Shown piece after piece: positions 1-9,130 of a DNA stretch of 64,000 nt (positions within the stretch are counted from its first letter, which is position 1; the number at the start of each line of letters is the position of its first letter). The notes beneath the pieces were generated by a model that was given only the letters and a program-made list of their open reading frames with translations, had not been told where the DNA came from and did no database searches. The position numbers and the translations under genes were made by a program. Origin of the DNA: Lysinibacillus macroides (lineage in GTDB: Bacteria; Bacillota; Bacilli; Bacillales_A; Planococcaceae); contig NZ_LGCI01000010.1 in NCBI RefSeq assembly GCF_001281525.1, positions 288,489 through 352,488 on the forward strand. The letters are read 5' to 3'.

Positions 1-604
1 CGGCAATCTGAGTGATAGTAAAGCGGCGATTCCGTTACTAAAAAAGATGAACCATATCATGCCTAACCATTTCACAACGGCTATTTTCGATGCAGGTTAT
101 GACTATGAAGCAATTTACCGCCAGATTTCAATACAAGAGATGAAAGCTGTGATTCCATATGTGAAAAGACGTGAGGGCGAAATGATCGGTTTTGATGAAC
201 ATTTCCGTCCAACCTGTGTGCGTGAACATAGCTACTGTTACGACAGCTTTGATGAAAAGTATCAAACGCTTAAGTTCACACGTCCAAAAGATTGCGCAAC
301 CTGTCCATTACGTGATGACTCGCTCTGTCAAAAGGTGTTTAAAATCAAGTGTGAAACCGATATCCGCAAATACACGTTTCCAGCACGTGGCTCCGAGCTA
401 TGGAAGAAACTTTACAAGGAACGCACAGCTGTCGAACGAGTAAATGCTTATTTAAAGCAATTTTTTCAGTTAAACAACGTCCGTCACAAAACCGGTAGAA
501 AAGCTAAACTGCACTTCAACCTTGTGACGTTTATTTATAATGCCTGCAAATTAGCAGTCGATCGGATGAATGTACGTTTACAGCTACAAAACAACGCAGC
601 TTAA
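1..604 (+). CDS. DDE transposase, C-terminal part (cut by window edge)
   Basis: The reading frame is open from base 2 to a stop at 604, so the gene begins before the window. The visible part carries a Cys-rich cluster (CATCPLRDDSLC) and then KERTAVERVNAYLK, which looks like the region holding the catalytic Glu of DDE transposases that have a cysteine insert. An internal ATG at 47 is not the true start, because conserved-looking sequence precedes it. The insertion-sequence family is not certain (IS1182/IS4-like are possible). The next feature is a restriction-modification pair, which suits a mobile or variable segment. Confidence 0.75.
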   Translation, partial: GNLSDSKAAIPLLKKMNHIMPNHFTTAIFDAGYDYEAIYRQISIQEMKAVIPYVKRREGEMIGFDEHFRPTCVREHSYCYDSFDEKYQTLKFTRPKDCATCPLRDDSLCQKVFKIKCETDIRKYTFPARGSELWKKLYKERTAVERVNAYLKQFFQLNNVRHKTGRKAKLHFNLVTFIYNACKLAVDRMNVRLQLQNNAA

Positions 605-685
605 ATTTTAAAAAACAAAAATCAGACACAGGAGCAGTCTAAGCTCTTGAAAAAATCGATTTATGAAATTGATTCACTTGTATTT

Positions 686-1933
686 TTAAATGATTTTTTC
701 ATATAAGAATTTAATAATTGGACGTACCATTTTTTCTGCCAATAAAACTGGCACTGCATTGCCAATTTGTTTGTATTGTTCATTAAGTTTGTGATTAGTC
801 GTCACATTTTCTTTATTACCGTTTGAAAACTCGAACCAATCAGGGAAAGTTTGAATTCTGGCAACTTCACGAACTGATAAGCGGCGATTAAAATCCCCTT
901 GAAATTCCCATGAATCTTTCCCCTTTTTTTTCATAGGTTCACCGTGAGGATGAATTGGAGCTTGTCTACCACTAGCTTGTATAGTAAAGCTTTGTTCGTT
1001 CCAATTTTTTTTACGGTTACGGCTCATGTACATACTTGAGAATGAGCCTTCGTAAAAATCTTTGGCATTTAAAGGTAAATCACTAATTGCATCTTTCAAA
1101 GTGACATAGGGTAACTTTCCTTCTCCATGTGTCGGTTCGGGAACTTCATATTTAAAACCATACTTTTCACCAATGTCATTACGAATTCCTATAATGAATA
1201 CTCGTTCACGAAGTTGTGGGACCCCGTAATCGCGTGCATTTACTAAATGAACAGTAACATGATAACCTACAGCTTTAAAATCTTCAATCATTTGACTAAG
1301 AACTTGCCCTCTGGCCATTGTCATCAAACCTTTTACATTTTCAGCAACAAAAAACTCAGGTCTACTTTGAACTAATGCACGAATGTAATGTACATATAGA
1401 AAATTCCTTGAATCATCTAGTAATCTAGGACCAGAACTACTAAAACCAGGGCAAGGAAATCCACCAAGCATAAGGTTACAGTTTGGAAATTTTGCTACTT
1501 TACGAATATCCTTTGCAATTTTAGTAACAGTAGATGAAAAATTATTAATGTATGTTGAGTTTGCCGATGCAAACATATCATTGGAATAAACAAAATTGCA
1601 TTTCACAACACTGCGCAAATTAAAATAGTCTTCTTTTCTTTTAAAAGCCTCGTAAGCTCTTTCTTCTCCAAATTGAACGACCATAGCTGAAAGTTCCACT
1701 CCCAAATCTAAACCCCCTGCACCAGAAAATAATGATACAATATTAGTTTTCCCTTCAGCATAATGTAGTTTTTGTAGCAATTCAATTTCTTCTATTCTGT
1801 CTTGTTCAGTAATATTAGTTTGAATAAGTTCATTTTCTTCACGAATTTTCTTGAACAAAATATTCTGTACTTCTTCGGGCGTGAAAGTAAGCGAAGACAC
1901 AAATGTTCTTGTTTCTCTTTCAGTAACTACCAC
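686..1933 (-). CDS. DNA (cytosine-5) methyltransferase of a type II R-M system
   Basis: It transfers a methyl group from S-adenosylmethionine to cytosine C5 in the recognition site and so protects host DNA from the divergent endonuclease. About 415 residues. Motif I (NIVSLFSGAGG) is near residue 65-74, motif IV is GGFPCPGFS near 158-166 (catalytic Cys, with PCP where PCQ is usual), motif VI is AENVKG near 197-202, motif VIII is QLRERV, and motif X is QIGNAVP near the end. The stretch between VIII and X is the target-recognition region. An in-frame GTG at 1942 overlaps the ribosome-binding site, so GTG at 1933, 8 nt after AAAGGAG, is the better start. The gene is divergent from the nuclease gene with about 100 bp between them; no controller (C) protein is visible. 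Confidence 0.93.
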   Translation of the reverse strand: MVVTERETRTFVSSLTFTPEEVQNILFKKIREENELIQTNITEQDRIEEIELLQKLHYAEGKTNIVSLFSGAGGLDLGVELSAMVVQFGEERAYEAFKRKEDYFNLRSVVKCNFVYSNDMFASANSTYINNFSSTVTKIAKDIRKVAKFPNCNLMLGGFPCPGFSSSGPRLLDDSRNFLYVHYIRALVQSRPEFFVAENVKGLMTMARGQVLSQMIEDFKAVGYHVTVHLVNARDYGVPQLRERVFIIGIRNDIGEKYGFKYEVPEPTHGEGKLPYVTLKDAISDLPLNAKDFYEGSFSSMYMSRNRKKNWNEQSFTIQASGRQAPIHPHGEPMKKKGKDSWEFQGDFNRRLSVREVARIQTFPDWFEFSNGNKENVTTNHKLNEQYKQIGNAVPVLLAEKMVRPIIKFLYEKII

Positions 1934-2037
1934 AGGAATCACTCCTTTTCAATATATAGCATCTTACCATAATATTTTGGATTTGGCCAGGGTTTATTTC
2001 TATGCGAAAATAGAGAAAAAACAGAAGGAGAAATAAA

Positions 2038-2910
2038 ATGGCACAAACACCTACAACTAATATTCTGATAGCTTTAAAAAACATTCTCGACAGGAATTCT
2101 AGTATTCTCACACCTATTTTTAGGTCAAATGGTTCAGCAAATGCGGCAGGAGATAGCCTAGAATTTTTTGTGAAAGATATGTTCTGCACTGGGGCTAGTC
2201 AATATCAATATGAACACGAAAAAATGAGAAAGTACAATGAATATTTAAGTTGGACAGGCAATTCTTCTAACTTCCCTGATTTTATTATTAAAGGTGGAGT
2301 TGGTGTTGAACCAAAAAAACAAAATAATTATAGCTATTCTTCTCTAGCTTTAAACAGTTCATATCCTAAAGATTATATCTATCCAGACAGTCAGAACTTA
2401 CCTAAAGAAATTAACGAGGGAGAGTGGGACAGAAAAGAGGTCATTTATGTTACTGGGAATTTAAATACTCAAAATAACAAGCTTCTTTCACTTTGGTTTG
2501 TTTACGGAAATACAATGGTAGCGGATCGTTCTATTTATTTAAACCTGATTGATGAAATTAGGGACGCAGTAGCAAGTACAAACGCCACATTGATTGTTTC
2601 TAAGGAATTAGCTCGTGCCAAGGGTATTGATCCATTAAAATTATCAAATCTAAGAGTTAGAGGAATGTATGAATTAGAACATCCTCATAAAGTATTTAGC
2701 GAATACATTACCCGAGATGATATTCCTAATGATGCATCAAAAATATTTGTAGTTATGCTTATTGAAGATTACATTGCACTTGAAGAAAAGCCGGATTTTT
2801 CAACACATATCTCTAGTGGGAAACTGAAAATAACTGAAATACATATTCCTAATCCAAATAACCCTAGTGAATATCTCAAGGCAATTTTATTCGAGGGCTG
2901 GACCGATTAA
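2038..2910 (+). CDS. type II restriction endonuclease, NgoPII-like
   Basis: A 290-residue protein with the features of the NgoPII endonuclease family: the N-terminal NAAGDSLEFFVKDMF block, then a PD-(D/E)xK core made of P80-D81 and E91-x-K93, and an ALNSSYPKD block. Known NgoPII cuts GGCC; whether this enzyme shares that site is inference from family and from its m5C partner. The start is ATG with AAGGAG 7 nt upstream. The adjacent divergent methyltransferase supports a complete R-M pair. The following 370 bp are AT-rich without a gene. Confidence 0.85.
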   Translation: MAQTPTTNILIALKNILDRNSSILTPIFRSNGSANAAGDSLEFFVKDMFCTGASQYQYEHEKMRKYNEYLSWTGNSSNFPDFIIKGGVGVEPKKQNNYSYSSLALNSSYPKDYIYPDSQNLPKEINEGEWDRKEVIYVTGNLNTQNNKLLSLWFVYGNTMVADRSIYLNLIDEIRDAVASTNATLIVSKELARAKGIDPLKLSNLRVRGMYELEHPHKVFSEYITRDDIPNDASKIFVVMLIEDYIALEEKPDFSTHISSGKLKITEIHIPNPNNPSEYLKAILFEGWTD

Positions 2911-3287
2911 TTGTGATTGCAACTGACTCTATATTCATTAAATTATTGAAAGACATTCAACTGTTTATAAGTAATTAGTCATGGTAATTTACTATTTGAT
3001 ATAAAATATCAAAAAATTATACTGGATACCTTGATTATTTACTAGGTAATCAATTAAAAATCAATAAAGCCCACTAAATATTTCAATAAGAACGGAGCAC
3101 ATTTTTAAATACAATGCTTACTTCAAAGATATAGAATATTGCAATAGAAAAAATAATAATATTACGAACAAAATTAATTTCAAAACATTTGTACACACAT
3201 CTTACTTATTTATTTAAAATAACCAAAATTAGGGTTAATAAACCTCTATCTAGTTACAGTTTCAAAAATTAACGAGAAGTCTCAGGT
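2911..3287. other. AT-rich intergenic stretch with a repeat of a toxin-mRNA leader
   Basis: No convincing reading frame. The one feature I can support is an 18-base sequence at 3240-3257 identical to 47936-47953, where it forms the 5' end of the predicted transcript of a holin-like toxin. Here no toxin frame follows on the minus strand, so this may be a decayed locus. Confidence 0.4.
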
Positions 3288-3321
3288 AAAAACCGCCCTT
3301 CAAATTGAAAAGGCGGTTTTT
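3288..3321. terminator. bidirectional hairpin terminator
   Basis: AAAAACCGCC at 3288-3297 pairs with GGCGGTTTTT at 3312-3321 (10 bp, 14-nt loop). A/T tracts on both sides let it serve the HD-domain gene on the minus strand as well as rightward transcripts. Confidence 0.8.
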
Positions 3322-3331
3322 GTGCTATGTG

Positions 3332-3946
3332 CTATTGACCGATTTCGTGCTGGAGTTGCTTTAAAAAACTTTCCATAAATTGATGACGTTCAAGTGCCAT
3401 TTGCTTGCCCTTTTCCGTCACCATTAAATCTTTTAGCAGTAATAATTTCTCATAAAAATGAGTAACAGACGCGGTATTGTTTTGACGATATTCTGACTCT
3501 GACATATTTGTGCGTGCTTCTTCTTTCTTATCATAAAACTTACGACCTTTTACACCACCATAAGCAAATGTTCTGGCAATGCCAATAGCACCTATCGCAT
3601 CTAAACGATCTGCATCTCGGACGATTTTCGCTTCCAATGATGTTGCTTCTAGCTCATTCCCACCATTAAATGACACTTGAGCGATGCAATCTCGAATATG
3701 TTGCTTTTTTTCCTCGCTAACAGGTAATTCCGCAATAAGCTGTTCTTCCTTTTCCTTGCTATCGGTATACTTTTTGTCACTGACATCATGTAAAAGTACC
3801 GCTATTTTCACAACTTCTTCATCTGCTGTTGGCTCGCTATGTAGGATAGCTAATGCATTTTGATAGACACGTTCAATATGTTGAAAATCATGACTAGCGT
3901 CAAATTGCTCATATATTTCGCGTACTTTATTCATTAAATGATTCAT
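3332..3946 (-). CDS. HD-domain phosphohydrolase (YpgQ/YedJ-like)
   Basis: A 204-residue soluble protein of the HD superfamily of metal-dependent phosphohydrolases. Metal ligands are visible: SHDFQH at residues 18-23, the HD pair in LLHDVSD at 53-54, and a distal Asp in RDADRLDAIG. Length and order of motifs match Bacillus YpgQ, reported to hydrolyse dNTPs; the substrate here is inference. It stands alone between two gene-free stretches and ends at a strong hairpin. Confidence 0.8.
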   Translation of the reverse strand: MNHLMNKVREIYEQFDASHDFQHIERVYQNALAILHSEPTADEEVVKIAVLLHDVSDKKYTDSKEKEEQLIAELPVSEEKKQHIRDCIAQVSFNGGNELEATSLEAKIVRDADRLDAIGAIGIARTFAYGGVKGRKFYDKKEEARTNMSESEYRQNNTASVTHFYEKLLLLKDLMVTEKGKQMALERHQFMESFLKQLQHEIGQ

Positions 3947-4587
3947 AGTCTACACTCATTCCTTTCCTACAAATTATACTGTATTTTATTATATAAGAGG
4001 TAATCTAGCAAAATTAAAAATCAAATCCATTTCAATTGACTAATTCTTCAGAATATTGTATGGTAAACATACAGAATAGCTATTTGTTCTGTACCTCATA
4101 TTTTTCAGCAATGTACAACAGCTGTGTGTTTAACAGATTTAACATTAACTTCAGCGGGCTTACAATTGAATAACCTGTTTAAAAGATGACGTGCGTATTG
4201 AAAACCTATCATCTAAATAAATAAAAGTGAACACTTTCCCTTAGAAATTCTTTGTTTAACCCGCATAGCCAACTGTACATGCCGAAAATGTGAACAACAA
4301 GTTAGTTTGTTACATGACCAAAAGGATTTCGCCGGTTGTAGCAGAAGTGCATTGTTTTTTCATTACTGGTTGTTACCTTCTTCTAGTCAATTCCTTGATT
4401 ATGTATGAACGTAGCTCCTCCCTTTAATGAAAATCGTACACGATAATTGCTTACAGCTTGTGAATACCACGTTCGATGAGTTGTGCAAATCAGTAAGAAA
4501 ATTCATTTAAGCCATCAATGTATGAAGTGAAAAAGGAAGTAGGAACGATTGTGATAAAATGTATTACCATCCCGCTGAAGGACAAAT
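3947..4587. other. gene-free stretch
   Basis: About 640 bp with no reading frame that has a ribosome-binding site or recognisable protein sequence on either strand. It may be decayed coding DNA, but I cannot identify a source. Confidence 0.4.
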
Positions 4588-4630
4588 AAAAGCTGCCCAT
4601 CTTACATTCAAGTAGATGATGGCAGCTTTT
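4588..4630 (-). terminator. terminator of the hydantoinase-like operon
   Basis: AAAGCTGCC and ATCT on one side pair with AGAT and GGCAGCTTT on the other with a 2-nt bulge, 24 bp downstream of the last gene of the operon. Confidence 0.7.
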
Positions 4631-4654
4631 ACTGTTTTGTTTTGTTTTCTTACT

Positions 4655-5698
4655 TTATAGAACGCCTTTGATCACTTCATCAATTTCCCGCAATAGTGCT
4701 TCGTTTTGCATAGTTGTACTTAATTTTAAGTTAGACTGGTCTACATGAATCACTGCGACATGCATCCCCTCTTTAATACTTGCACTTGGCACTGGCATCA
4801 TTTTTTCGATATCGAACGTCATGATGAGGTCTGGGAATTTGGATTGTACCTGCCCTTCCTTCGCTAATGTCATATACTCATTCCAGAACGTCAGATGGTA
4901 ATCACCCATTGATAATTCCCCTACATCGAAGCCATTTTCCTTTGTTAACGAATAATTTGTGACAGCACCTGATACGATGTGCACGCCATTCAGATACTGC
5001 AACACTTGGGCTAGCTTTTCTTCAAAGGTTTGCCCATTTAAGAAGCGATAGCCAAGCTCTATGGCCATAGTGATCGCTTTTGGTGCTCCATGTTTTTGTA
5101 AATAGTCAATCGTTACAGGATTTCGAGTGACCCCTACTAGCCCGCCTGCTAAAATAGAAGCTTGGCGTGCTGTCTTTGCGGTGCTGTATAAATTCCCTTC
5201 CACAAAGCCTTGGACGGCGAAGTCATCTTTTCCTCCTGCATAAAATTGCACAGATTGATAATCCTGTTGTTCGTGTAAATTTAAGGAGCCCATAATGCCC
5301 GTTGGATGTGCCCGTCCATTACAAGGAGCATCAACGACTGGTACATTTAATAAGACAGATTGCAGCCAGCCATTAATCGTTGTAATTGCCCCATTTTCAT
5401 TTGTAATGATACCTTTTAAACGTTGGTTCATATACATGTCCATGCTTTGATAGCTCCAGCAAAGCTGCTCATTGGAAATATATTGATCGGCTGCTGAAGG
5501 CGCGCCCACCATTGCTACACAAGCCACTAGATCTTTATGATCTAATTCCGTTATGTCGACTAATTGAGGCCCCCCAGCAGCAAAGATTTCTTCCACTAGC
5601 TTTAGTCCCTCCTCTAGCAGACCACCTCCGCCACCGCCAAGGATTGCGCCTCCATAAACCGCTGCAATGCCATCGTTATAGGTTAATCCTTTGACCAT
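4655..5698 (-). CDS. DUF917 family protein
   Basis: 347 residues of the DUF917 family (related to S-methylthiohydantoin desulfurase), whose members are usually encoded beside hydantoinases. The N-terminus has the family's glycine-rich stretch (GGAILGGGGGG near residues 16-26). It is last of four genes in one direction, 15 bp after the OPT transporter gene, so its job is probably in the same catabolic route. The substrate cannot be read from sequence. Confidence 0.85.
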   Translation of the reverse strand: MVKGLTYNDGIAAVYGGAILGGGGGGLLEEGLKLVEEIFAAGGPQLVDITELDHKDLVACVAMVGAPSAADQYISNEQLCWSYQSMDMYMNQRLKGIITNENGAITTINGWLQSVLLNVPVVDAPCNGRAHPTGIMGSLNLHEQQDYQSVQFYAGGKDDFAVQGFVEGNLYSTAKTARQASILAGGLVGVTRNPVTIDYLQKHGAPKAITMAIELGYRFLNGQTFEEKLAQVLQYLNGVHIVSGAVTNYSLTKENGFDVGELSMGDYHLTFWNEYMTLAKEGQVQSKFPDLIMTFDIEKMMPVPSASIKEGMHVAVIHVDQSNLKLSTTMQNEALLREIDEVIKGVL

Positions 5699-5713
5699 TT
5701 AGTATACTCCTTT

Positions 5714-7288
5714 CTACTTCCCGATTTTTACAATAGAGGTAAAGAAGCTGTATAAGGCATCTCCAGCAATAACCCCCGCTGCAAATACAGTCATTTCAGA
5801 TTCTTTCTTCCCTTTTGTCATAGCTGTGAAAATAATACGCAGTACAATCCCCACTAATACAGCCCAGCCAGCAATTGGGTTAACTAATAGTAAGCCTGTT
5901 GCAAAAAGAATACCCATTTGACGCTTTGCACCACCAAGCAATTGAATCAATGCGCCTGGAATCGCCCAAATCATTAATTGCTTCGCTACATCACCAGTAA
6001 CGCCTGATTGAATCGTTGCTGCATAAACATGGTTGACAGGTGCTACTAAATCTTGCGCAAAATAAGATTTATAGGATAGTAACACAACAATCGCTGAAAT
6101 GGCGAAGGCTAGCATACCTGCAATGAGCTGCTGCTTGCGTCCCTCTTTTTCTAAAGCTGGATCACTACCATTGCCACGTAAAATAAAGCCTGTTTTTAAG
6201 TCATAGCCCATATCTGCAAAAGCTACCCCTGTCGCTGCACTATAGCCTGCTAATAGGGCAAGAGCTGGCGCTGGGAAGCCCAGTAAAATACCAACAATCA
6301 GTGTAATAAATGCTACAGCAAATGCAGGGAACCAACCAGCGTGCATAGCCGCAATCCCAACAATAAGCTCATGTACAAATGCCGCAATCGCCGCAAATAA
6401 TAGGAAACCAAGCAACATCCCAAAGGACATATGAGAAATTAAACCGCCTAATAATGCAATTAATAAAGCAATCGCTAAATAAGCAATAAATCCTACACCA
6501 AAGCCTTGGCGAATTTCTTTTTCATCCTTCGTATACCTTACTTCCTCTACTTCCTTAGCAGCTCTTTTAGTAAATAATGATAATCCTACTTGGAACAGTG
6601 CCACAATCCCAGCACCAACCATCATGCCATGTGGAATATAATAGTCATTTAAGTCAATATTAAATAATTGAACCGAATAGCCTCGTAGTAACAGACCAAT
6701 ACCAAACATTGTTAGTGCCCAAATATTACCGATAAACGCTACGCCAAAAGCCGACATCGGTATTTTTAAAACAGACCCTACAATACCAATTAAGACACCA
6801 CCAACTAATACTTTGGCATTTTTACCACCTTTATCGCCTGCTTTAATCGCCTCAGCCGTAGCAATTCCTGGCGGCCATGTGCCTGCTGCTGGAAAAACCT
6901 TTGTATCAAAAAATTTATATAATAATAAAGCATCCACAAACATCGCTAAAACTACACCAATAAATAATGGTAATACTAAATTTTCATAGCCTAATACATA
7001 TGGAATCCCAATTGGCAGCATTAAGCTACTTGCTGCACTAAATGTAGCGGCTGATATCGCCGTTTGCACAATATTTTGTCGATGTATAGATTTAAAGGCA
7101 ATTAGCTTGCCAATTGGAATTCTCCCTAGAATCATCGCAAATATTGCCCCAACAATGGATGTATTTGCAGAAATCCCTAAAGTCGTAATTAGCTGTATCC
7201 CAATAATTGCCCCAATTACAGATGTGAAAACAATCATTAGTAATGTAACAGGCTCCAAGGCCCTAGGATGTAATACTTTATTATTCAT
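5714..7288 (-). CDS. OPT-family transporter
   Basis: About 524 residues, nearly all hydrophobic segments (roughly 12-14 membrane helices), with sequence of the oligopeptide transporter (OPT/YSL) family. It probably imports a small peptide-like or cyclic amide substrate for the flanking hydantoinase/oxoprolinase and DUF917 proteins. The frame is open to 7363, but ATG at 7288 with GGGAG 9 nt upstream fits the family N-terminus (NKVLHPRALEPVTL) and is chosen as start. It sits third in the operon, separated from HyuB by 159 bp. Confidence 0.85.
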   Translation of the reverse strand: MNNKVLHPRALEPVTLLMIVFTSVIGAIIGIQLITTLGISANTSIVGAIFAMILGRIPIGKLIAFKSIHRQNIVQTAISAATFSAASSLMLPIGIPYVLGYENLVLPLFIGVVLAMFVDALLLYKFFDTKVFPAAGTWPPGIATAEAIKAGDKGGKNAKVLVGGVLIGIVGSVLKIPMSAFGVAFIGNIWALTMFGIGLLLRGYSVQLFNIDLNDYYIPHGMMVGAGIVALFQVGLSLFTKRAAKEVEEVRYTKDEKEIRQGFGVGFIAYLAIALLIALLGGLISHMSFGMLLGFLLFAAIAAFVHELIVGIAAMHAGWFPAFAVAFITLIVGILLGFPAPALALLAGYSAATGVAFADMGYDLKTGFILRGNGSDPALEKEGRKQQLIAGMLAFAISAIVVLLSYKSYFAQDLVAPVNHVYAATIQSGVTGDVAKQLMIWAIPGALIQLLGGAKRQMGILFATGLLLVNPIAGWAVLVGIVLRIIFTAMTKGKKESEMTVFAAGVIAGDALYSFFTSIVKIGK

Positions 7289-7447
7289 AGTGTCAGCTCC
7301 CCTATTTGAAATATGTGATACTTCATGTTTCAAGCATGTATTTCTCCCTTTGAGTATCCACAAGAAATGGCATTATATCTTTCTTATTAGCATCCTGACA
7401 CCATATAAGCTTAGAAATACCGACTTACTTGTCGTGGACTTCTCCTT

Positions 7448-9127
7448 TTAAGCATTGTGATAGCCATATTGTTGTTTAGCTACCTCTACAGAAATATATT
7501 CATTCAATAAATCACGTTCAATGGCCTCCGTGCTTCGTTCATGTGGATGACCATAACCACCGCCAGTTGCTGTAACAAGCTCAATACGATCGCCTTTTTG
7601 CAATTCATAATTGGCAAGTACGCCAACAGGTCCAATTTTCGTTCCATCCTTTTTATGAATGATTAAATAGTTGTGAGAGCCTTCTCCACCACCATTTAAA
7701 CCGAATGGCGCGAATTGATGTCTACCTAAGTTTACAGAAACCTTTTGACCGTTATGATTGACTGTATAAACGCGACGCACACCTAAGCCACCTCTAAATT
7801 GACCAGCACCAGCACCGTCACAATTTAAGCTATATTCATCAATTTGAATACCGTATTTTGTTTCGGCAATTTCAACTGGAAGATTATATGTTTCACCATC
7901 TCCCATACAGTATTGTCCACTTTGACCATCCTCATCATTCGCTGCGCCCCAGCCACCAACAGATGGCTCAACAATTAGGAATGATTCATCATTTTCAGGA
8001 TTTTTCCCAGTGAGAATAAACGTACAAACAGACTGTAGATGCCCTGCTGATAATCGTTCTGGTAAATGCGGTGCAAGAGCTTTCCAAATTAGATCAGCTG
8101 CCCCAATACGTGCCTCAAAGTTCATCGATACAGGATGTGGACGTTTAGCCGAAACAATGGAATTGTCATCTGTGATAATCGTTAAGCGTTTAAAAACACC
8201 CTCGTTAATTACGTCAATATCGCCAAGTAATGCTAGGAACATAACGCGCACACTTGCCATTAAACCAAATTGCGAACAGTTCATTGGTACATTGACCGCC
8301 GGATGTGAGCCTCTGAAGTCACAAATAAATTCCTCATCACTGATTGTGACTTTCACTTTAATTGGATAAGGTCCACCTTTTAATGGGTCCCCTTCAATAA
8401 AGTCCTCCGCATAAAATTCACCTTTAGGTAGGTGTTGAAGCTCATGCTCTACAATTTTCTCACCCTTGTCCAATAATTTTTGAATGGACAATTTCACCGA
8501 TTCTGCACCAAACTTCTGACAAAGCTCTGCAATTCGCTTTTCACCTGTTTTTAAGGCGGCTACTTGTGCAAACATATCACCGATTGAAAGCTCTGATAAA
8601 CGAACATTCGTAGAAATAATTTCATAGACTGCATCGTTCAGTTCACCTTGATGATAAAGTTTGACACCTGGTAGCTGTAAACCTTCCTGATAGATTTCAT
8701 TAGAATTACTTGTAAACGAACCAGGGTCCATGCCCCCTACCTCTGTCCAGTGTGCTTTATTGGCAGAGTACGCAATAATTTCACCGTTATAGAAAATAGG
8801 TAGAACTAAGCCCACATCCGATAAATGCGAGCCACCTCCAACATAAGGGTCATTGATAATAATGACATCACCTTCGTGTAGTTTTTTCCCATTATCAAAC
8901 TTTTCAATAACACGTTGTACCATTGGACTTAACATCCCAATAAAGCTCGTTACACCGTTCCCTTGACTAATTAAATTTCCCTTGGCATCTGTTAAACCAC
9001 AAGCGTAGTCTAATACTTCATAGATAACTGGGCTCATAGAAGAGCGTGCTAGGGCCACAAACATCTCATCGCCTATAGCTAGCAATGAATCTTGAATAAT
9101 TTCTACTGCAAAAACATCTTTTTTCAT
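7448..9127 (-). CDS. hyuB: hydantoinase B/oxoprolinase family protein
   Basis: 559-residue HyuB-type subunit. With HyuA it forms an ATP-dependent amidohydrolase acting on hydantoin- or 5-oxoproline-like rings. Family blocks are visible: INDPYVGGGSHLSDV near residues 91-105, DFRGSHPAVNVP in the middle, and LNCDGAGAGQFRGGLGV towards the C-terminus. Its ATG follows the hyuA stop by 3 bp, and its ribosome-binding site (GGAGGGG) lies inside the end of hyuA, so the two are translationally coupled. Exact substrate unknown. Confidence 0.9.
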   Translation of the reverse strand: MKKDVFAVEIIQDSLLAIGDEMFVALARSSMSPVIYEVLDYACGLTDAKGNLISQGNGVTSFIGMLSPMVQRVIEKFDNGKKLHEGDVIIINDPYVGGGSHLSDVGLVLPIFYNGEIIAYSANKAHWTEVGGMDPGSFTSNSNEIYQEGLQLPGVKLYHQGELNDAVYEIISTNVRLSELSIGDMFAQVAALKTGEKRIAELCQKFGAESVKLSIQKLLDKGEKIVEHELQHLPKGEFYAEDFIEGDPLKGGPYPIKVKVTISDEEFICDFRGSHPAVNVPMNCSQFGLMASVRVMFLALLGDIDVINEGVFKRLTIITDDNSIVSAKRPHPVSMNFEARIGAADLIWKALAPHLPERLSAGHLQSVCTFILTGKNPENDESFLIVEPSVGGWGAANDEDGQSGQYCMGDGETYNLPVEIAETKYGIQIDEYSLNCDGAGAGQFRGGLGVRRVYTVNHNGQKVSVNLGRHQFAPFGLNGGGEGSHNYLIIHKKDGTKIGPVGVLANYELQKGDRIELVTATGGGYGHPHERSTEAIERDLLNEYISVEVAKQQYGYHNA

Positions 9128-9130
9128 ATT

